A DNA stretch of 64,000 nucleotides from Chitinophaga silvisoli (GCF_003412465.1 NZ_QTJV01000014.1:1-64000), one strand, 5' to 3'; counted from the stretch's first letter, positions 38,907 to 48,498 are shown. Program-made: numbers and translations. The notes: generated by a model from the sequence alone, not told the origin.

Positions 38907-41351
38907 ATGAAAAACTCAATTCCATTGTTAATCCTACTGTGTATAGGTACCTATGGCTATGCACAGCAGATGATAACCATAAACAAGTCACAACATACTT
39001 TTCCATTACCGGAAGTGATAATTGTAGATCAGCAGGATGACTGGCTGGTGGGGAAGGCTGCGGAACTGTTGAAGGAGGATGTACGGAAAGTGATGGATAA
39101 AGAGGTAGAGGTGTTGACGGAGGGTGTACAGAGGCAGATGGCGGTTCCTGCCAGCAAAGGCTTTATTTTGATAGCCACTTTACAATCTTCACTCATAAAA
39201 GAATTTCATGTAGATACAACCGGGCTGACTGGTAAATGGGAAGCGTTTCGGATTATGGCTGATTCGGGACGCGTGCTGATAATAGGCAGTGACAAGAGAG
39301 GGGCGGCTTATGGTGCACTGGAGTTGTCAAGACAATTGGGCGTATCACCCTGGTACTGGTGGGCGGATGTGCCGGTGAAGAAGAAGGAGAAAGTCTATGT
39401 GCGGAAGGGCAGTTATGATTTCGGGCCGCCATCGGTTCAGTATAGGGGAATCTTTATCAATGATGAGGCACCTGCGTTTTCAGGATGGACGCATGAGAAA
39501 TTCGGCGGTTTTAATCATTTGGTGTATGAGAAGGTGTTTGAATTATTGCTACGGCTAAGAGGTAATTATTTGTGGCCGGCAATGTGGGGGAACGCTTTTA
39601 ATAAAGATGATACATTGAATCCGGTATTGGCAGATAAGTGGGGAATAGTAATGGGTACGAGTCATCATGAACCGATGTTGCGTTCCCAGCAGGAATGGAA
39701 GCGATATGGAAAGGGTGCGTGGAATTATGAGACGAATGATAGCGTATTGAGAGCGTTTTGGAGGAAGGGGATAGAGAATATGGGGAAGCATGAGAGCATA
39801 GTGACAGTGGGAATGCGCGGAGATGGGGATATGCCGATGACTGAGGAAACGGCGACGGATTTATTGGAGAGGATTGTGAGGGATCAGCGGCAGATTATCA
39901 GTGAGGTGACAGGTAAGCCGGCGGAGGAAACACCGCAGATGTGGGCGTTGTATAAGGAGGTGCAGGATTATTATGATAAGGGAATGCGGGTGCCGGAGGA
40001 TGTGACCTTGTTGTTGTGTGACGATAACTGGGGGAATGTGAGAAGATTGCCGGAGGTAGGGAAAGCACGGGAAATGGAGGAAGTAAGCAATGGAGAGAGA
40101 TTGCCGGAATTAGGGAAAGCACGGAAAATGGAGGAAGTGGGGAATGGAGGGAGATTGCCGGAAGTGGACAGCGCCCCAGCTGTATCAACAAAGCGTAAAG
40201 GTGGGTATGGCATTTATTATCATTTTGATTATGTCGGCGATCCCAGAAATTATAAATGGATCAATACAAATAACCTGGCCAGGGTGTGGGAGCAGTTTCA
40301 CCTGGCAAAGATGTACGGGGCTGATAAGGTCTGGATTGTAAATGTAGGAGATTTGAAACCGATGGAATTGCCCATCTCCTTCTTTATGGATTATGCCTGG
40401 TCGGCAGTGGATACTATGCGCGATTGGTATGGGGAATTTGCAGCAGAGAATTTTGGTGAGCCGAAAATAGGCGACTGGTTACGCCGGTATAGTGAAATGG
40501 CGGCAAGGCGAAAACCGGAATTACTGGATGAATATAGTTATACATTGGAGCAGTACAAAGAGATTGTAGCAGAATGGGCAGCGCTGGCTAAGGAGGTGCG
40601 CCTGCATCCTTATTCAGATGCCTATTTTCAGTTAGTGCAATATCCGGTGGAGGCGATGTATAATTTACATAGATTGTATTATGCGGTGGCCATGTATAAA
40701 ACTGATAAGGCCAGGAATAGCACTTATGCTGATAGTGCGCTGGCTTATTATAAACAGGATTCGTTGCTCACGATAGCTTATCATAAAATGGGTAATGGTA
40801 AGTGGAATCATATGATGGACCAGACACACATTGGTTATACCGGGTGGCAGCAGCCAGCAGTAAATAAAATGCCCGATTTATCAGGAGCGTATAACCCAAA
40901 GATAGTGTTACCTAAAATAGATAGGCGGATCCATGCCACGGAATATGTGGAGAAGAAGGGTGACTGGCAGGTTTTGAAAGGGATTGGGAAATTTGGGGAT
41001 GGGATGACCTGTACTGGAATTAATACAGGAAATAAATCTTCCACCAATCCTACACTGAAGTATGAATTCCAGGCCGCAGGAGATATGAATATCTACCTCA
41101 ACTTCTCTCCTACCCTGAACTTCCCGCATGGCAAAGGCCTTGCAATAGCCATCTCAATTGATGGTGAAAAAGAACTTGAAATGACCATCAACGGCAACGA
41201 CGATGATAAGAAAGTCTGGGAGCAATGGGTGGCTGATAATATCATTCAAATTAAACTGGCACGAACATTAAAACCGGGAAAGCATACATTGGTGTATGCT
41301 CAATGCTCGCCTGGAATTATTTTTCAAAGTATAGAACTGGAAAAGAAATAA
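38907..41351 (+). CDS. GH115-family alpha-glucuronidase
   Basis: 814 residues; the signal peptide ends near GYGYAQ. GH115 features include SDKRGAAYGALELSRQLGVSPWYWWADVP, VQYRGIFINDEAP, LRLRGNYLWPAMWGNAF, MGTSHHEPM, the CDDNWGNVRRLP strand and GGYGIYYHFDYVGDPRNYKW. GH115 enzymes remove 4-O-methyl-glucuronic acid from xylan side chains. The C-terminal ~120 residues resemble the family's accessory beta-domain. An 18-residue repeat unit (RLPEVGKAREMEEVSNGE and variants) is inserted at ~380-430 inside the DDNWGNVRRLP...GGYGIYYHF core. The 26-bp gap to the GH43 gene indicates an operon. Confidence 0.92.
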   Translation: MKNSIPLLILLCIGTYGYAQQMITINKSQHTFPLPEVIIVDQQDDWLVGKAAELLKEDVRKVMDKEVEVLTEGVQRQMAVPASKGFILIATLQSSLIKEFHVDTTGLTGKWEAFRIMADSGRVLIIGSDKRGAAYGALELSRQLGVSPWYWWADVPVKKKEKVYVRKGSYDFGPPSVQYRGIFINDEAPAFSGWTHEKFGGFNHLVYEKVFELLLRLRGNYLWPAMWGNAFNKDDTLNPVLADKWGIVMGTSHHEPMLRSQQEWKRYGKGAWNYETNDSVLRAFWRKGIENMGKHESIVTVGMRGDGDMPMTEETATDLLERIVRDQRQIISEVTGKPAEETPQMWALYKEVQDYYDKGMRVPEDVTLLLCDDNWGNVRRLPEVGKAREMEEVSNGERLPELGKARKMEEVGNGGRLPEVDSAPAVSTKRKGGYGIYYHFDYVGDPRNYKWINTNNLARVWEQFHLAKMYGADKVWIVNVGDLKPMELPISFFMDYAWSAVDTMRDWYGEFAAENFGEPKIGDWLRRYSEMAARRKPELLDEYSYTLEQYKEIVAEWAALAKEVRLHPYSDAYFQLVQYPVEAMYNLHRLYYAVAMYKTDKARNSTYADSALAYYKQDSLLTIAYHKMGNGKWNHMMDQTHIGYTGWQQPAVNKMPDLSGAYNPKIVLPKIDRRIHATEYVEKKGDWQVLKGIGKFGDGMTCTGINTGNKSSTNPTLKYEFQAAGDMNIYLNFSPTLNFPHGKGLAIAISIDGEKELEMTINGNDDDKKVWEQWVADNIIQIKLARTLKPGKHTLVYAQCSPGIIFQSIELEKK
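40044..40163 (+). repeat. 54-bp in-frame tandem repeat inside the GH115 gene
   Basis: Units begin with AGATTGCCGGA at 40044, 40098 and 40152, a 54-bp (18-codon) period. Two copies are full and the third breaks off after about 15 bp. The encoded unit is charged and rich in Glu and Lys/Arg. The frame is kept. Confidence 0.92.
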
Positions 41352-41377
41352 CCTAATAAAACACAAAATATCTATCT

Positions 41378-42376
41378 ATGACCCGTATACTAATTGTTTG
41401 TTTATTTGCATGCCTGCAAGGAATAGCACAGCCACTGGTAAAACATATTTACACCGCTGACCCTTCCGCACATGTTTTTAACAACCGGATTTACATCTAC
41501 CCTTCCCACGACACAGCCACCGGCGTACCAGAAGACGACCTGGGCAGCCATTTCGACATGAAAGACTATCACATTCTATCATTGGATCATGTAGGTGGAA
41601 AAGTTACTGATCACGGTGTAGCCTTGCGCTTAAAAGATGTGCCCTGGGCAAAAAAGCAACTGTGGGCTCCGGATGCAGCTTATGCCAACCATACCTACTA
41701 TTTATATTTCCCGGCAAAAGATAGCAGTGGCATATTTCATATAGGAGTGGCCACAAGCAATAAACCTGAAGGCCCTTTTAAAGCATTGCCAAAGCCTATT
41801 GCAGGCAGTTATAGCATTGACCCCTGCGTATTTAAGGATGACGATGGTAATTTTTATATGTACTTCGGAGGCATATGGGGAGGGCAATTGCAGAAATGGG
41901 ATCACAATAAATATACTGCCAGTGCAGGAAACAAAGATGCGAATGAACTGGCCGCACTACCAAGAGTAGCAAAACTCAGGAAAGATATGACTGGCTTCGA
42001 GGGGCAGGTAAAGGAGCTTGTTTTGCTCAATGAACAGGGGAAGCCTTTTTATGAAAAGGATAATGATAAAAGATTCTTTGAAGCATCATGGGTGCACAAA
42101 TATAAAGGGAAGTATTACTTTTCCTATTCTACAGGCGATACACATAATTTGTGTTATGCTATAGGAGATTCTCCTTATGGACCGTTTACGTATAAAGGAG
42201 TGATCATGACACCAGTAACGGGGTGGACTACACATCATTCTATTGTTGAAAAGGACGGGAAATGGTATTTGTTTTATCATGATGTGGAGTTGTCTGGTAA
42301 GACTTATTTGAGGAATGTGAAGGTAACAGAGTTGCACTACAGGGCGGATGGAAGTATCGAGACGATTCATCCGTAG
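41378..42376 (+). CDS. GH43-family glycosidase (arabinofuranosidase/xylosidase type)
   Basis: 332 residues, with a signal peptide (ILIVCLFACLQGIAQ). Five-bladed propeller features: the catalytic-base segment YTADPSAHVFNNRIYIYPSHD, the pKa-tuning Asp in SIDPCVFKDDDGNFYMYFG, and the acid Glu in RFFEASWVHKYKGKYYFSYS. THHSIVEKDGKWYLFYHD is typical of the C-terminal blade. It probably removes arabinose or xylose from the same hemicellulose that the GH115 enzyme attacks. No carbohydrate-binding domain. Confidence 0.9.
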   Translation: MTRILIVCLFACLQGIAQPLVKHIYTADPSAHVFNNRIYIYPSHDTATGVPEDDLGSHFDMKDYHILSLDHVGGKVTDHGVALRLKDVPWAKKQLWAPDAAYANHTYYLYFPAKDSSGIFHIGVATSNKPEGPFKALPKPIAGSYSIDPCVFKDDDGNFYMYFGGIWGGQLQKWDHNKYTASAGNKDANELAALPRVAKLRKDMTGFEGQVKELVLLNEQGKPFYEKDNDKRFFEASWVHKYKGKYYFSYSTGDTHNLCYAIGDSPYGPFTYKGVIMTPVTGWTTHHSIVEKDGKWYLFYHDVELSGKTYLRNVKVTELHYRADGSIETIHP

Positions 42377-42433
42377 CAAAGAATGAAAGCACTGCTGTTA
42401 GCAATTACACAACAGAGGATCAAAAACGATGAA

Positions 42434-42471
42434 TTTTGTATCGGCAAAGCGGGGGCTTTGCCGATACAAAA
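42434..42471. terminator. bidirectional intrinsic terminator
   Basis: TTTGTATCGGCAAAGC (42435-42450) pairs with GCTTTGCCGATACAAA (42455-42470) with a GGGG loop; a T/A flank is present on both sides (TTTT before, AAAA after). It separates the convergent GH43 and SusD genes. Confidence 0.85.
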
Positions 42472-42545
42472 AGAAAATTAAATTTCAATATAATTACCTG
42501 TAATAGTTAAGATTTGATCCGACAGTCAGAGTTAATATTACCAGA

Positions 42546-44096
42546 TCAATAACCTGAATTTTGTGCTGCAATTCCCCCATCCGCCAATGAAGGATTATTA
42601 TCTATCTCTGCCTGTGGTATAGGCAATAACTCATCCCTGTTCTTCCTGAAATAGCTAATCGGATCTGTCGAAAAATATCCCATCTTCCTCCACCTTAAAA
42701 TATCCCGGTTCCGCACCTCTTCATCACCCAGCTCCACGCTTCGCTCATGCATAATGGCCTTTGTCACCTGGTCCTTGGAACTAACAGGGAATTGTGCTGT
42801 CGGGTAATGTGGCATGGCTACGGAAGGCCTGTCTCTCACCTGGTTCAGATAAGCCACAGCTCCCGCCTGATCGCCTGTTTCATTTGCACATTCTGCCAAC
42901 ATCAGCAAGACATCCGCATAGCGGATAATCCTTTGGTTATTGCCACCTGGATGGTAGGAAGCCGTTGACAAACTTTGCTTATAGATAAGCATGAACTTGC
43001 GCCAGCTGATCTTTTTAGTCACACCATTAACTGTAGAAGAGTTACCGTTTTGCATCGCATCTGTGAGCACATCCGCATCATTATTAAAGCGATCACCGGT
43101 TTCATACACCGTCCATTTATAACGGGGATCTGTTTTAGCAGCACCGGTGGCGGTATTTTCAAATTCATTCAGGAACTTATTAGACGGGATCAGGTTGCGC
43201 CATGCCAGCGGACAATATTCCTGGTTACGGATGGTAGATTGTGCATTGCCGGCACCATCACCGGTACCACCCCAGTCAAACGCGTTATCACCCTTGTCCA
43301 CAAAGACAGCTTCCCAGATGGATTCTGCATTGAATTCTGTTTCTTCCAGGAAGTTATCGTTATAATTGTCTACCAGGCGATAAAGGTTTGAATTCACGAC
43401 TTTTAACAAAGCGGCTTTCGCTGCTGCGTAATCACCCTTTTGCATGTACACCCTGCCCAGCAATGCATTGGCAGCACCCGAAGTGATCTTCCCCTGCTCA
43501 GCAGCGGAATAGCTTGCATTCAATATACCTGCAGCATCTGTCAGGTCTTTTATGATCTGGTCGTAAACAGCGGTTTCCGCAGCGCGGGCCTGGAATTGGT
43601 TGGATTGGCTCACCACCTGCGTGTAAATGGGTACAGGCCCCCATAAAGTGACGAGTTCAAAATAAGCCCATGCCCTGAAAAACTTGGCCTGTGCTACACA
43701 CTGGTCCCGGAGCGCATCATTGTCAGTTACATTCGGCGCACTGCCTATTACCGTATTTGCACGATGTACAACGATGTAAAGGCCCTGCCACACAGCAGTC
43801 ATGACTGAATTATCTGCCGTAGTCGCCCCGTTCAGGATCTGACCACGGGGTACTTCCAGCTGGCCGCCACCGGACGAGACATCATCACTGCGCAGGTCGT
43901 GCACGAAGAACCATTCGCGGCCTATGAGGGTACTGGCGTGGAAGGTGGAGTAAATGGCGTTGGTACCGCTTTGCAGCTCTGCACTGTTTTTAAAGTAATT
44001 ATCCAGGGTCGCGTATCCCGGGTTCGTTTTGTCCAGGTCTTTGGTACAGCCTATGCCGCCGAGAAGCAGACAGGCGATGAATATGAATTTGTACAT
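42546..44096 (-). CDS. SusD/RagB-family lipoprotein
   Basis: 516 residues, lipobox LLLGGIGC (Cys ~17) followed by TKDLDKTNPGYATLDNYFKN. SusD motifs include CVAQAKFFRAWAYFELVTLWGPVPIY, AANALLGRVYMQKGDYAAAKAAL, RYADVLLMLAECANETG and ERSVELGDEEVRNRDILRW. It follows its SusC partner (gap 74 bp) and converges on the GH115/GH43 genes, so it is likely part of the same polysaccharide locus. Confidence 0.93.
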   Translation of the reverse strand: MYKFIFIACLLLGGIGCTKDLDKTNPGYATLDNYFKNSAELQSGTNAIYSTFHASTLIGREWFFVHDLRSDDVSSGGGQLEVPRGQILNGATTADNSVMTAVWQGLYIVVHRANTVIGSAPNVTDNDALRDQCVAQAKFFRAWAYFELVTLWGPVPIYTQVVSQSNQFQARAAETAVYDQIIKDLTDAAGILNASYSAAEQGKITSGAANALLGRVYMQKGDYAAAKAALLKVVNSNLYRLVDNYNDNFLEETEFNAESIWEAVFVDKGDNAFDWGGTGDGAGNAQSTIRNQEYCPLAWRNLIPSNKFLNEFENTATGAAKTDPRYKWTVYETGDRFNNDADVLTDAMQNGNSSTVNGVTKKISWRKFMLIYKQSLSTASYHPGGNNQRIIRYADVLLMLAECANETGDQAGAVAYLNQVRDRPSVAMPHYPTAQFPVSSKDQVTKAIMHERSVELGDEEVRNRDILRWRKMGYFSTDPISYFRKNRDELLPIPQAEIDNNPSLADGGIAAQNSGY

Positions 44097-44170
44097 GTTT
44101 TATCGGTTTATGTGTGATTCAAGTGTAATACATTGAGTGTGTGTATGCAACCGGTAAGGGTGGTGATTCC

Positions 44171-47100
44171 CTAAAACCCTACCTGCAGCCCCACCTGGAA
44201 TGACCGTGCAGACGGATACTGCCCATAATCAATCCCGTTCGTCAACGTAGTATTTTTAGACCCAATCTCCGGATCCCATCCTTTATACTTTGTAAACGTG
44301 AGCAGGTTCTGAGAAGCGATATACACCCTTACACTCTGTATATAGCGAATCGTATAATTATGCAGTGAGTAACCGATCATCAGGTTCTTCAATCGCAGGT
44401 AAGACCCATTCTCAATCCACCTGTCCGATACCCGCAGGTTCGAATTCGGATCCCCGCTAATTGCCCGGGGAATATCAGTATTCGTATGCTCCGGTGTCCA
44501 GGCATCCAGCACGGCTGTACCCGCGCCAAACAAGCGGGCCATGCCTTCACGCAATACCCGTGTTCCATTGAAGATCTTATTTCCCTGCACCCCCTGGAAG
44601 AATACAGAAAGATCAAAGTTGTGCCAGTTCGCATTATAGCTCAGGGAATAAGAATACTTAGGAATATAAGAGCCTAAGAATGTACGGTCTGCAGAGGTTA
44701 TAGCGCCATCCCCATTCAGGTCCTTAAAACGGATATCACCAGGGGCGGTACTTTTGGCAGGATCAGTTCCGGGCAGCTGCACAGGCCCTTTATCTACCTC
44801 GGACTGGTTCTGGAAGATGCCATCAGTCACGTAACCATAAAATGACTGAATAGGTTGTCCGGCTACAGTGCGGGTCATATTGCCATTGCCAAAATCAGCA
44901 TCGGAACCCGCATCGATGGTAGCATTCGGCGTATTAAGAGACAGGATCTTGTTCCTGATAAAACCAATGTTGCCTGTCACACTCCAGCTAAACTGCGTAT
45001 GTCGCTGGTTATAGCCTACCTGCAGGTCCACCCCCGTATTCTTCATACTGGCGGCGTTAAGCTGGGAACCGGCCCCGCCATAACCAAAACTGAGCGGTGT
45101 AGGAATGGTAAGGATCAGGTTGTCTGTAAGGCGACGATACCATTCTGCTGTAAAGGTGATTTTATTGTCGAAGAGACCGAAGTCCAGTCCGATATTGACC
45201 TGCTTGGTCTTCTCCCATTCCAGGTTAGTGCTGGCCAGCAGGTTGTAATAAGAAGCGTTGCCGATAGAAATAGTGTTCCCAAATGGATAGGTTGCACCAT
45301 TGGCCTGTACGACCGCCTGCCAGGGATATTCATTCGCCAGGATGGAGTTTTGCAATGCGGGGAAGATACCGATCGCATTCAAGCCAGTGATCCCCCAGCC
45401 ACCACGGAGTTTCAGTTCTGAAACAGCGGTGACGGGTTTCATGAAAGGCTCCTGGTCTATTCGCCAGCCGGCAGAGAAAGAGGGAAAGCTCTGGAACTTT
45501 TTGCCGGGTGCCCATACGGACAATCCATCCCTGCGAATAGCAGCACTAAGCAGGTACTTGCTGCCAAATTCATAGTTCAGGCGGCCGATGTAAGACTGAA
45601 TGAGTGTGGATGTCCTGGTTGAATAGGACGAGACGTTCGTAGCACCTACCAGGGTTTCAATATCATTGGTACTCTGGTTCCCTGTCTGGTTTTCCCCAAA
45701 ATTACGGGCTGGTTGTCTTTCAAATACGGCAATAGCATTAAAGCGATGCCTGCCAAAAGTTTTATCGAAAGTCAGCTGTTCTGTATAGAGTAAAGTTGTT
45801 CTGTTAGCCCGCTGATCAGTGATCGTTGCAACGGTGGCATTACGGCCTTTATCGTTGTAGATCGGAGAGAACTCATGTTGATACTGGCCGGCATAATCAG
45901 CGCCGAATACAGAGCGGAAATTGAGCCATGGCGTGAAATTAACCTGGGCATAGACGGTACCCAAAAGTTTGAAGATCTGGCGATGAGCATTGCCTATTAA
46001 TAGGGCATCTTCTACAGGGTTGGTCGGGTCTGCACCATCCACACTATTTTCTGCGTTGCGGAAACCACCCTGGGTAGTCGGATCATGAACTGGCAGATAG
46101 GGAAGTGAACGGATCACGTTGGCAAGACGGGTTCTGTTGCCCGAGGTATTGTCATAACGCTGATTGGAGTATGATACAAGCAGGTTCTCTCCTACTGTAA
46201 AGACGCTGCTGATATGGTGTTCTGAATTGAGGCGGAAATTACCTCTTTCATAGTTGACACCCTGCGTAATCCCGTCCTGTTTGAAGTAGCCGCCAGACAT
46301 GTAGTAGGTGGATTTTGAATCCCCACCACTGACGGAAAGATTGCTTTGGGTGATCAGGCCTGTTTTGAAATATGCATCCTGCCAGTCGGTGTTTGTCTGG
46401 GCGTAGGTCTGGGTAGTGCCATCGTAAATGGGGGAATTCCAGTTTGCATCCTCAAGACGGGGAGGTTTGGCAATACCGGCGGCACCATTGAGCGCGCGTT
46501 CGTATTGTAGGTATTGTTGCGTATTGAGCAGGTCAATCTTTTTCCAGGCATTTTGAACGCCGGTGTAAGTATCGAGTCTGACCTGGGGTTTTGTGTTACT
46601 GCTGCCTTTTTTGGTAGTAATAATCACCACCCCGTTGGTGGCACGGGAACCATAGATGGCGGCGGCACTGGCATCTTTCAGGACTTCGACAGACAATACA
46701 TCTTTGCTGTCAAAGCTGGTGAGATTGGAAGTAGGAAAACCATCTATTACATACAAGGGATCGGAAGCATAACTGATAGAGCTGATACCCCTGATCCTTA
46801 CGATTGGGTCAGCACCGGGAGCGCCGTTGTTTGTGACAGTCACACCGGCCACGCGGCCCTGCAAGGCTTGCTGCACGCTGGCTACAGGCAGCTCATTCAG
46901 CGTCTTGCTATTGACGGAGGCAACGGACCCGGTAAGAGAAGATTTCTTTTGAATACCATAACCAATCACGACCATCTGGTCCAGGTTCTGGACATTTGAG
47001 GCGAGGGTGATGTTGTAGTTGGCGGTCTGACTCACGGTGAGTTCCTGCGTAATGAAACCGATGAAGGTAAATACCAGGGTTTCGCCATTGGCAGCGGCGA

Positions 47101-47308
47101 TGCTGAAGGAGCCGTCGGGCGCGGTGACGGTACCACGATGGGTGTTTTTGATTGCGACGGAAACACCAGCCAGCGGAGTTTTAGCATCATCGGTGACTTT
47201 GCCTTTGATACTTTGCTGAGCCAGGGTCGTCAACGGAAACAGGAATAGCAGGAAGACGGGAACACATAAAGCCCTCTTCAATGCCAGTGGCAATGGGAAG
47301 TAATTCAT
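44171..47308 (-). CDS. SusC/RagA-family TonB-dependent receptor
   Basis: 1045 residues with a signal peptide (LLFLFPLTTLAQ). A carboxypeptidase-like domain (SIKGKVTDDAKTPLAGVSV, ~30-115), TonB-box-like LDQMVVIGYG, the plug ending YGSRATNGVVIITTK and the barrel follow. No STN domain, so regulation is probably by another route, for example a hybrid or separate regulator outside the window. Partner SusD lies downstream. Together with the convergent GH115 and GH43 genes it suggests uptake of hemicellulose oligosaccharides. Confidence 0.93.
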   Translation of the reverse strand: MNYFPLPLALKRALCVPVFLLFLFPLTTLAQQSIKGKVTDDAKTPLAGVSVAIKNTHRGTVTAPDGSFSIAAANGETLVFTFIGFITQELTVSQTANYNITLASNVQNLDQMVVIGYGIQKKSSLTGSVASVNSKTLNELPVASVQQALQGRVAGVTVTNNGAPGADPIVRIRGISSISYASDPLYVIDGFPTSNLTSFDSKDVLSVEVLKDASAAAIYGSRATNGVVIITTKKGSSNTKPQVRLDTYTGVQNAWKKIDLLNTQQYLQYERALNGAAGIAKPPRLEDANWNSPIYDGTTQTYAQTNTDWQDAYFKTGLITQSNLSVSGGDSKSTYYMSGGYFKQDGITQGVNYERGNFRLNSEHHISSVFTVGENLLVSYSNQRYDNTSGNRTRLANVIRSLPYLPVHDPTTQGGFRNAENSVDGADPTNPVEDALLIGNAHRQIFKLLGTVYAQVNFTPWLNFRSVFGADYAGQYQHEFSPIYNDKGRNATVATITDQRANRTTLLYTEQLTFDKTFGRHRFNAIAVFERQPARNFGENQTGNQSTNDIETLVGATNVSSYSTRTSTLIQSYIGRLNYEFGSKYLLSAAIRRDGLSVWAPGKKFQSFPSFSAGWRIDQEPFMKPVTAVSELKLRGGWGITGLNAIGIFPALQNSILANEYPWQAVVQANGATYPFGNTISIGNASYYNLLASTNLEWEKTKQVNIGLDFGLFDNKITFTAEWYRRLTDNLILTIPTPLSFGYGGAGSQLNAASMKNTGVDLQVGYNQRHTQFSWSVTGNIGFIRNKILSLNTPNATIDAGSDADFGNGNMTRTVAGQPIQSFYGYVTDGIFQNQSEVDKGPVQLPGTDPAKSTAPGDIRFKDLNGDGAITSADRTFLGSYIPKYSYSLSYNANWHNFDLSVFFQGVQGNKIFNGTRVLREGMARLFGAGTAVLDAWTPEHTNTDIPRAISGDPNSNLRVSDRWIENGSYLRLKNLMIGYSLHNYTIRYIQSVRVYIASQNLLTFTKYKGWDPEIGSKNTTLTNGIDYGQYPSARSFQVGLQVGF

Positions 47309-47478
47309 AACGCTTGTGGGTTTAATAAAATAAATGAGGATGCGACAACGGATCGGGCCAACCAGGGTTTTCTTTCCGGCTACAATTTTTTCTAACGGGA
47401 ATTGTCACATCAGATACGACGTGATGTAATTTAGGGAATTTTTGGGGTTAAATGTCGATTAGACACTATGATTTTTTT

Positions 47479-47513
47479 GAAATGCGCGAACTGCCAGTCA
47501 GGTCGCGCATTTC
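47479..47513. other. hairpin downstream of the NmrA-like gene
   Basis: GAAATGCGCGA (47479-47489) pairs with TCGCGCATTTC (47503-47513). It lies 8 bp after the stop of the minus-strand NmrA-like gene and upstream of the SusC gene. No U tract follows on the minus strand, so termination efficiency is uncertain. The rest of 47309-47520 shows only a small CATCA/TGATG dyad near 47409-47427. Confidence 0.6.
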
Positions 47514-47520
47514 AGTATAT

Positions 47521-48381
47521 TTATCCTACATAATGTGCTTTCAGGTATTGTTTTATCGGCGTAGGCTTCCTCCCCAGGATTCTCTCAAGGTCGGTTGTTA
47601 CTACTTCAAAGTCTCCCTGCTTTATCGCAGCAGCAAAACCCGTACTGATCATAATGCCTATTTCAGGTACGCCTATTTCCTTCATATGTTTTTCAAATGC
47701 TACAGGGTCTGCATCCGTATAAGCAATATGTTTACCAGACACTTCTGACAACAATCCTGCTACATCTGCAAATGAATACAGCTGATCGCCGGTGAGCTGG
47801 TAAGTTTTGTTTTCATGCCCTTTATTTGTCATTACAACAGCTGCAGCATCGGCCAGGTCAGGACGGTAAACATAAGGTACTTTACCGGCACCTGCAGGAT
47901 AATGAATACCAGTGTTCAGCGCCTGGTCGCCAATGTAGAAAGGAATCACTTCTGCATACAGGGTATTGCGAAGGAAGGTATAGGGAATACCACTCGCCTT
48001 AATATAGTCTTCTGTCTGGAAGTGAGATTCCATCAGGGCTTTCAATGGACTCACAGCGGCATCCTTCATAGTTACGCCGGTGTAAGCAATTTGTTTTACT
48101 CCTGCTCTTTTTGCTGCATCCACTACATTTGCATGTTCCTTCAGTCTCTCCATGGACATACCAGAGATAAGGATGACTTTTTCAATACCCTTCATAGCAT
48201 TGTCCAGGGAGGCGATATCATTATAGTCCCCGATACGGATATTGAGGCCGAGTTTCTTCAGTTGATCCGCTTTTTGTTCAGATCTTACAAAAGCGGCAAG
48301 TTGGTTCGCAGGTACTTTCTTTAACAGGCTGTTGATGATAGCCGAGCCAAGATTTCCAGCTGCTCCGGTGATGAGTATCAT
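47521..48381 (-). CDS. NmrA-like NAD(P)-binding oxidoreductase (QOR2/YtfG-like SDR)
   Basis: 286 residues from ATG 48381, which starts directly with the Rossmann strand MILITGAAGNLGS (GxxGxxG). A frame up to 48408 adds nine residues but begins at the predicted -7 box. Other motifs: AFVRSEQKADQLKKLG, ISGMSMERLKEHANVVDAAK, YTGVTM and the RPDLADAAAVV segment. Members are atypical short-chain dehydrogenases that reduce quinones or act as redox sensors. It is divergent from a HxlR-family regulator, the common arrangement for such regulator/target pairs. Confidence 0.88.
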   Translation of the reverse strand: MILITGAAGNLGSAIINSLLKKVPANQLAAFVRSEQKADQLKKLGLNIRIGDYNDIASLDNAMKGIEKVILISGMSMERLKEHANVVDAAKRAGVKQIAYTGVTMKDAAVSPLKALMESHFQTEDYIKASGIPYTFLRNTLYAEVIPFYIGDQALNTGIHYPAGAGKVPYVYRPDLADAAAVVMTNKGHENKTYQLTGDQLYSFADVAGLLSEVSGKHIAYTDADPVAFEKHMKEIGVPEIGIMISTGFAAAIKQGDFEVVTTDLERILGRKPTPIKQYLKAHYVG

Positions 48382-48405
48382 ATTCCAGTTTTTAAATTTA
48401 TTTAT

Positions 48406-48413
48406 CAAAATTA
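48406..48413 (-). promoter_or_regulatory. -7 box of the NmrA-like gene
   Basis: Reads TAATTTTG on the minus strand, matching TAnnTTTG. The -33 region has no TTG at the right spacing. It supports the ATG at 48381 as the start codon. Confidence 0.5.
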
Positions 48414-48431
48414 GCTGATGCGGTTTACAAA

Positions 48432-48465
48432 TAGTAACCCATTACCTTATGGTAACTAGTTACTA
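48432..48465. promoter_or_regulatory. nested dyad, probable HxlR operator
   Basis: TAGTAAC (48432-48438) mirrors GTTACTA (48459-48465), and TTACC (48442-48446) mirrors GGTAA (48451-48455) inside it. It ends two bases before the -33 TTG of the hxlR-type gene and lies upstream of the -7 box of the divergent NmrA-like gene, so one site could control both. Confidence 0.65.
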
Positions 48466-48467
48466 AT

Positions 48468-48498
48468 TTGTAACTGATTGTGAATGTTACTATTTTTG
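48468..48498 (+). promoter_or_regulatory. promoter of the HxlR-type gene
   Basis: TTG (48468-48470), 20 bases, then TATTTTTG (48491-48498): a full match to the Bacteroidetes TTG/TAnnTTTG promoter. Transcription would start near 48502. Confidence 0.75.

Noticed and set aside
39898..40213. Minus-strand Pro/Ser-rich ORFs opposite the GH115 repeat
   Set aside because: They merely mirror the 54-bp repeat of the GH115 gene on the other strand.
44855..46999. Plus-strand ORFs of 160-190 codons inside the SusC gene
   Set aside because: Shadows of a complete SusC frame; no recognisable domain.
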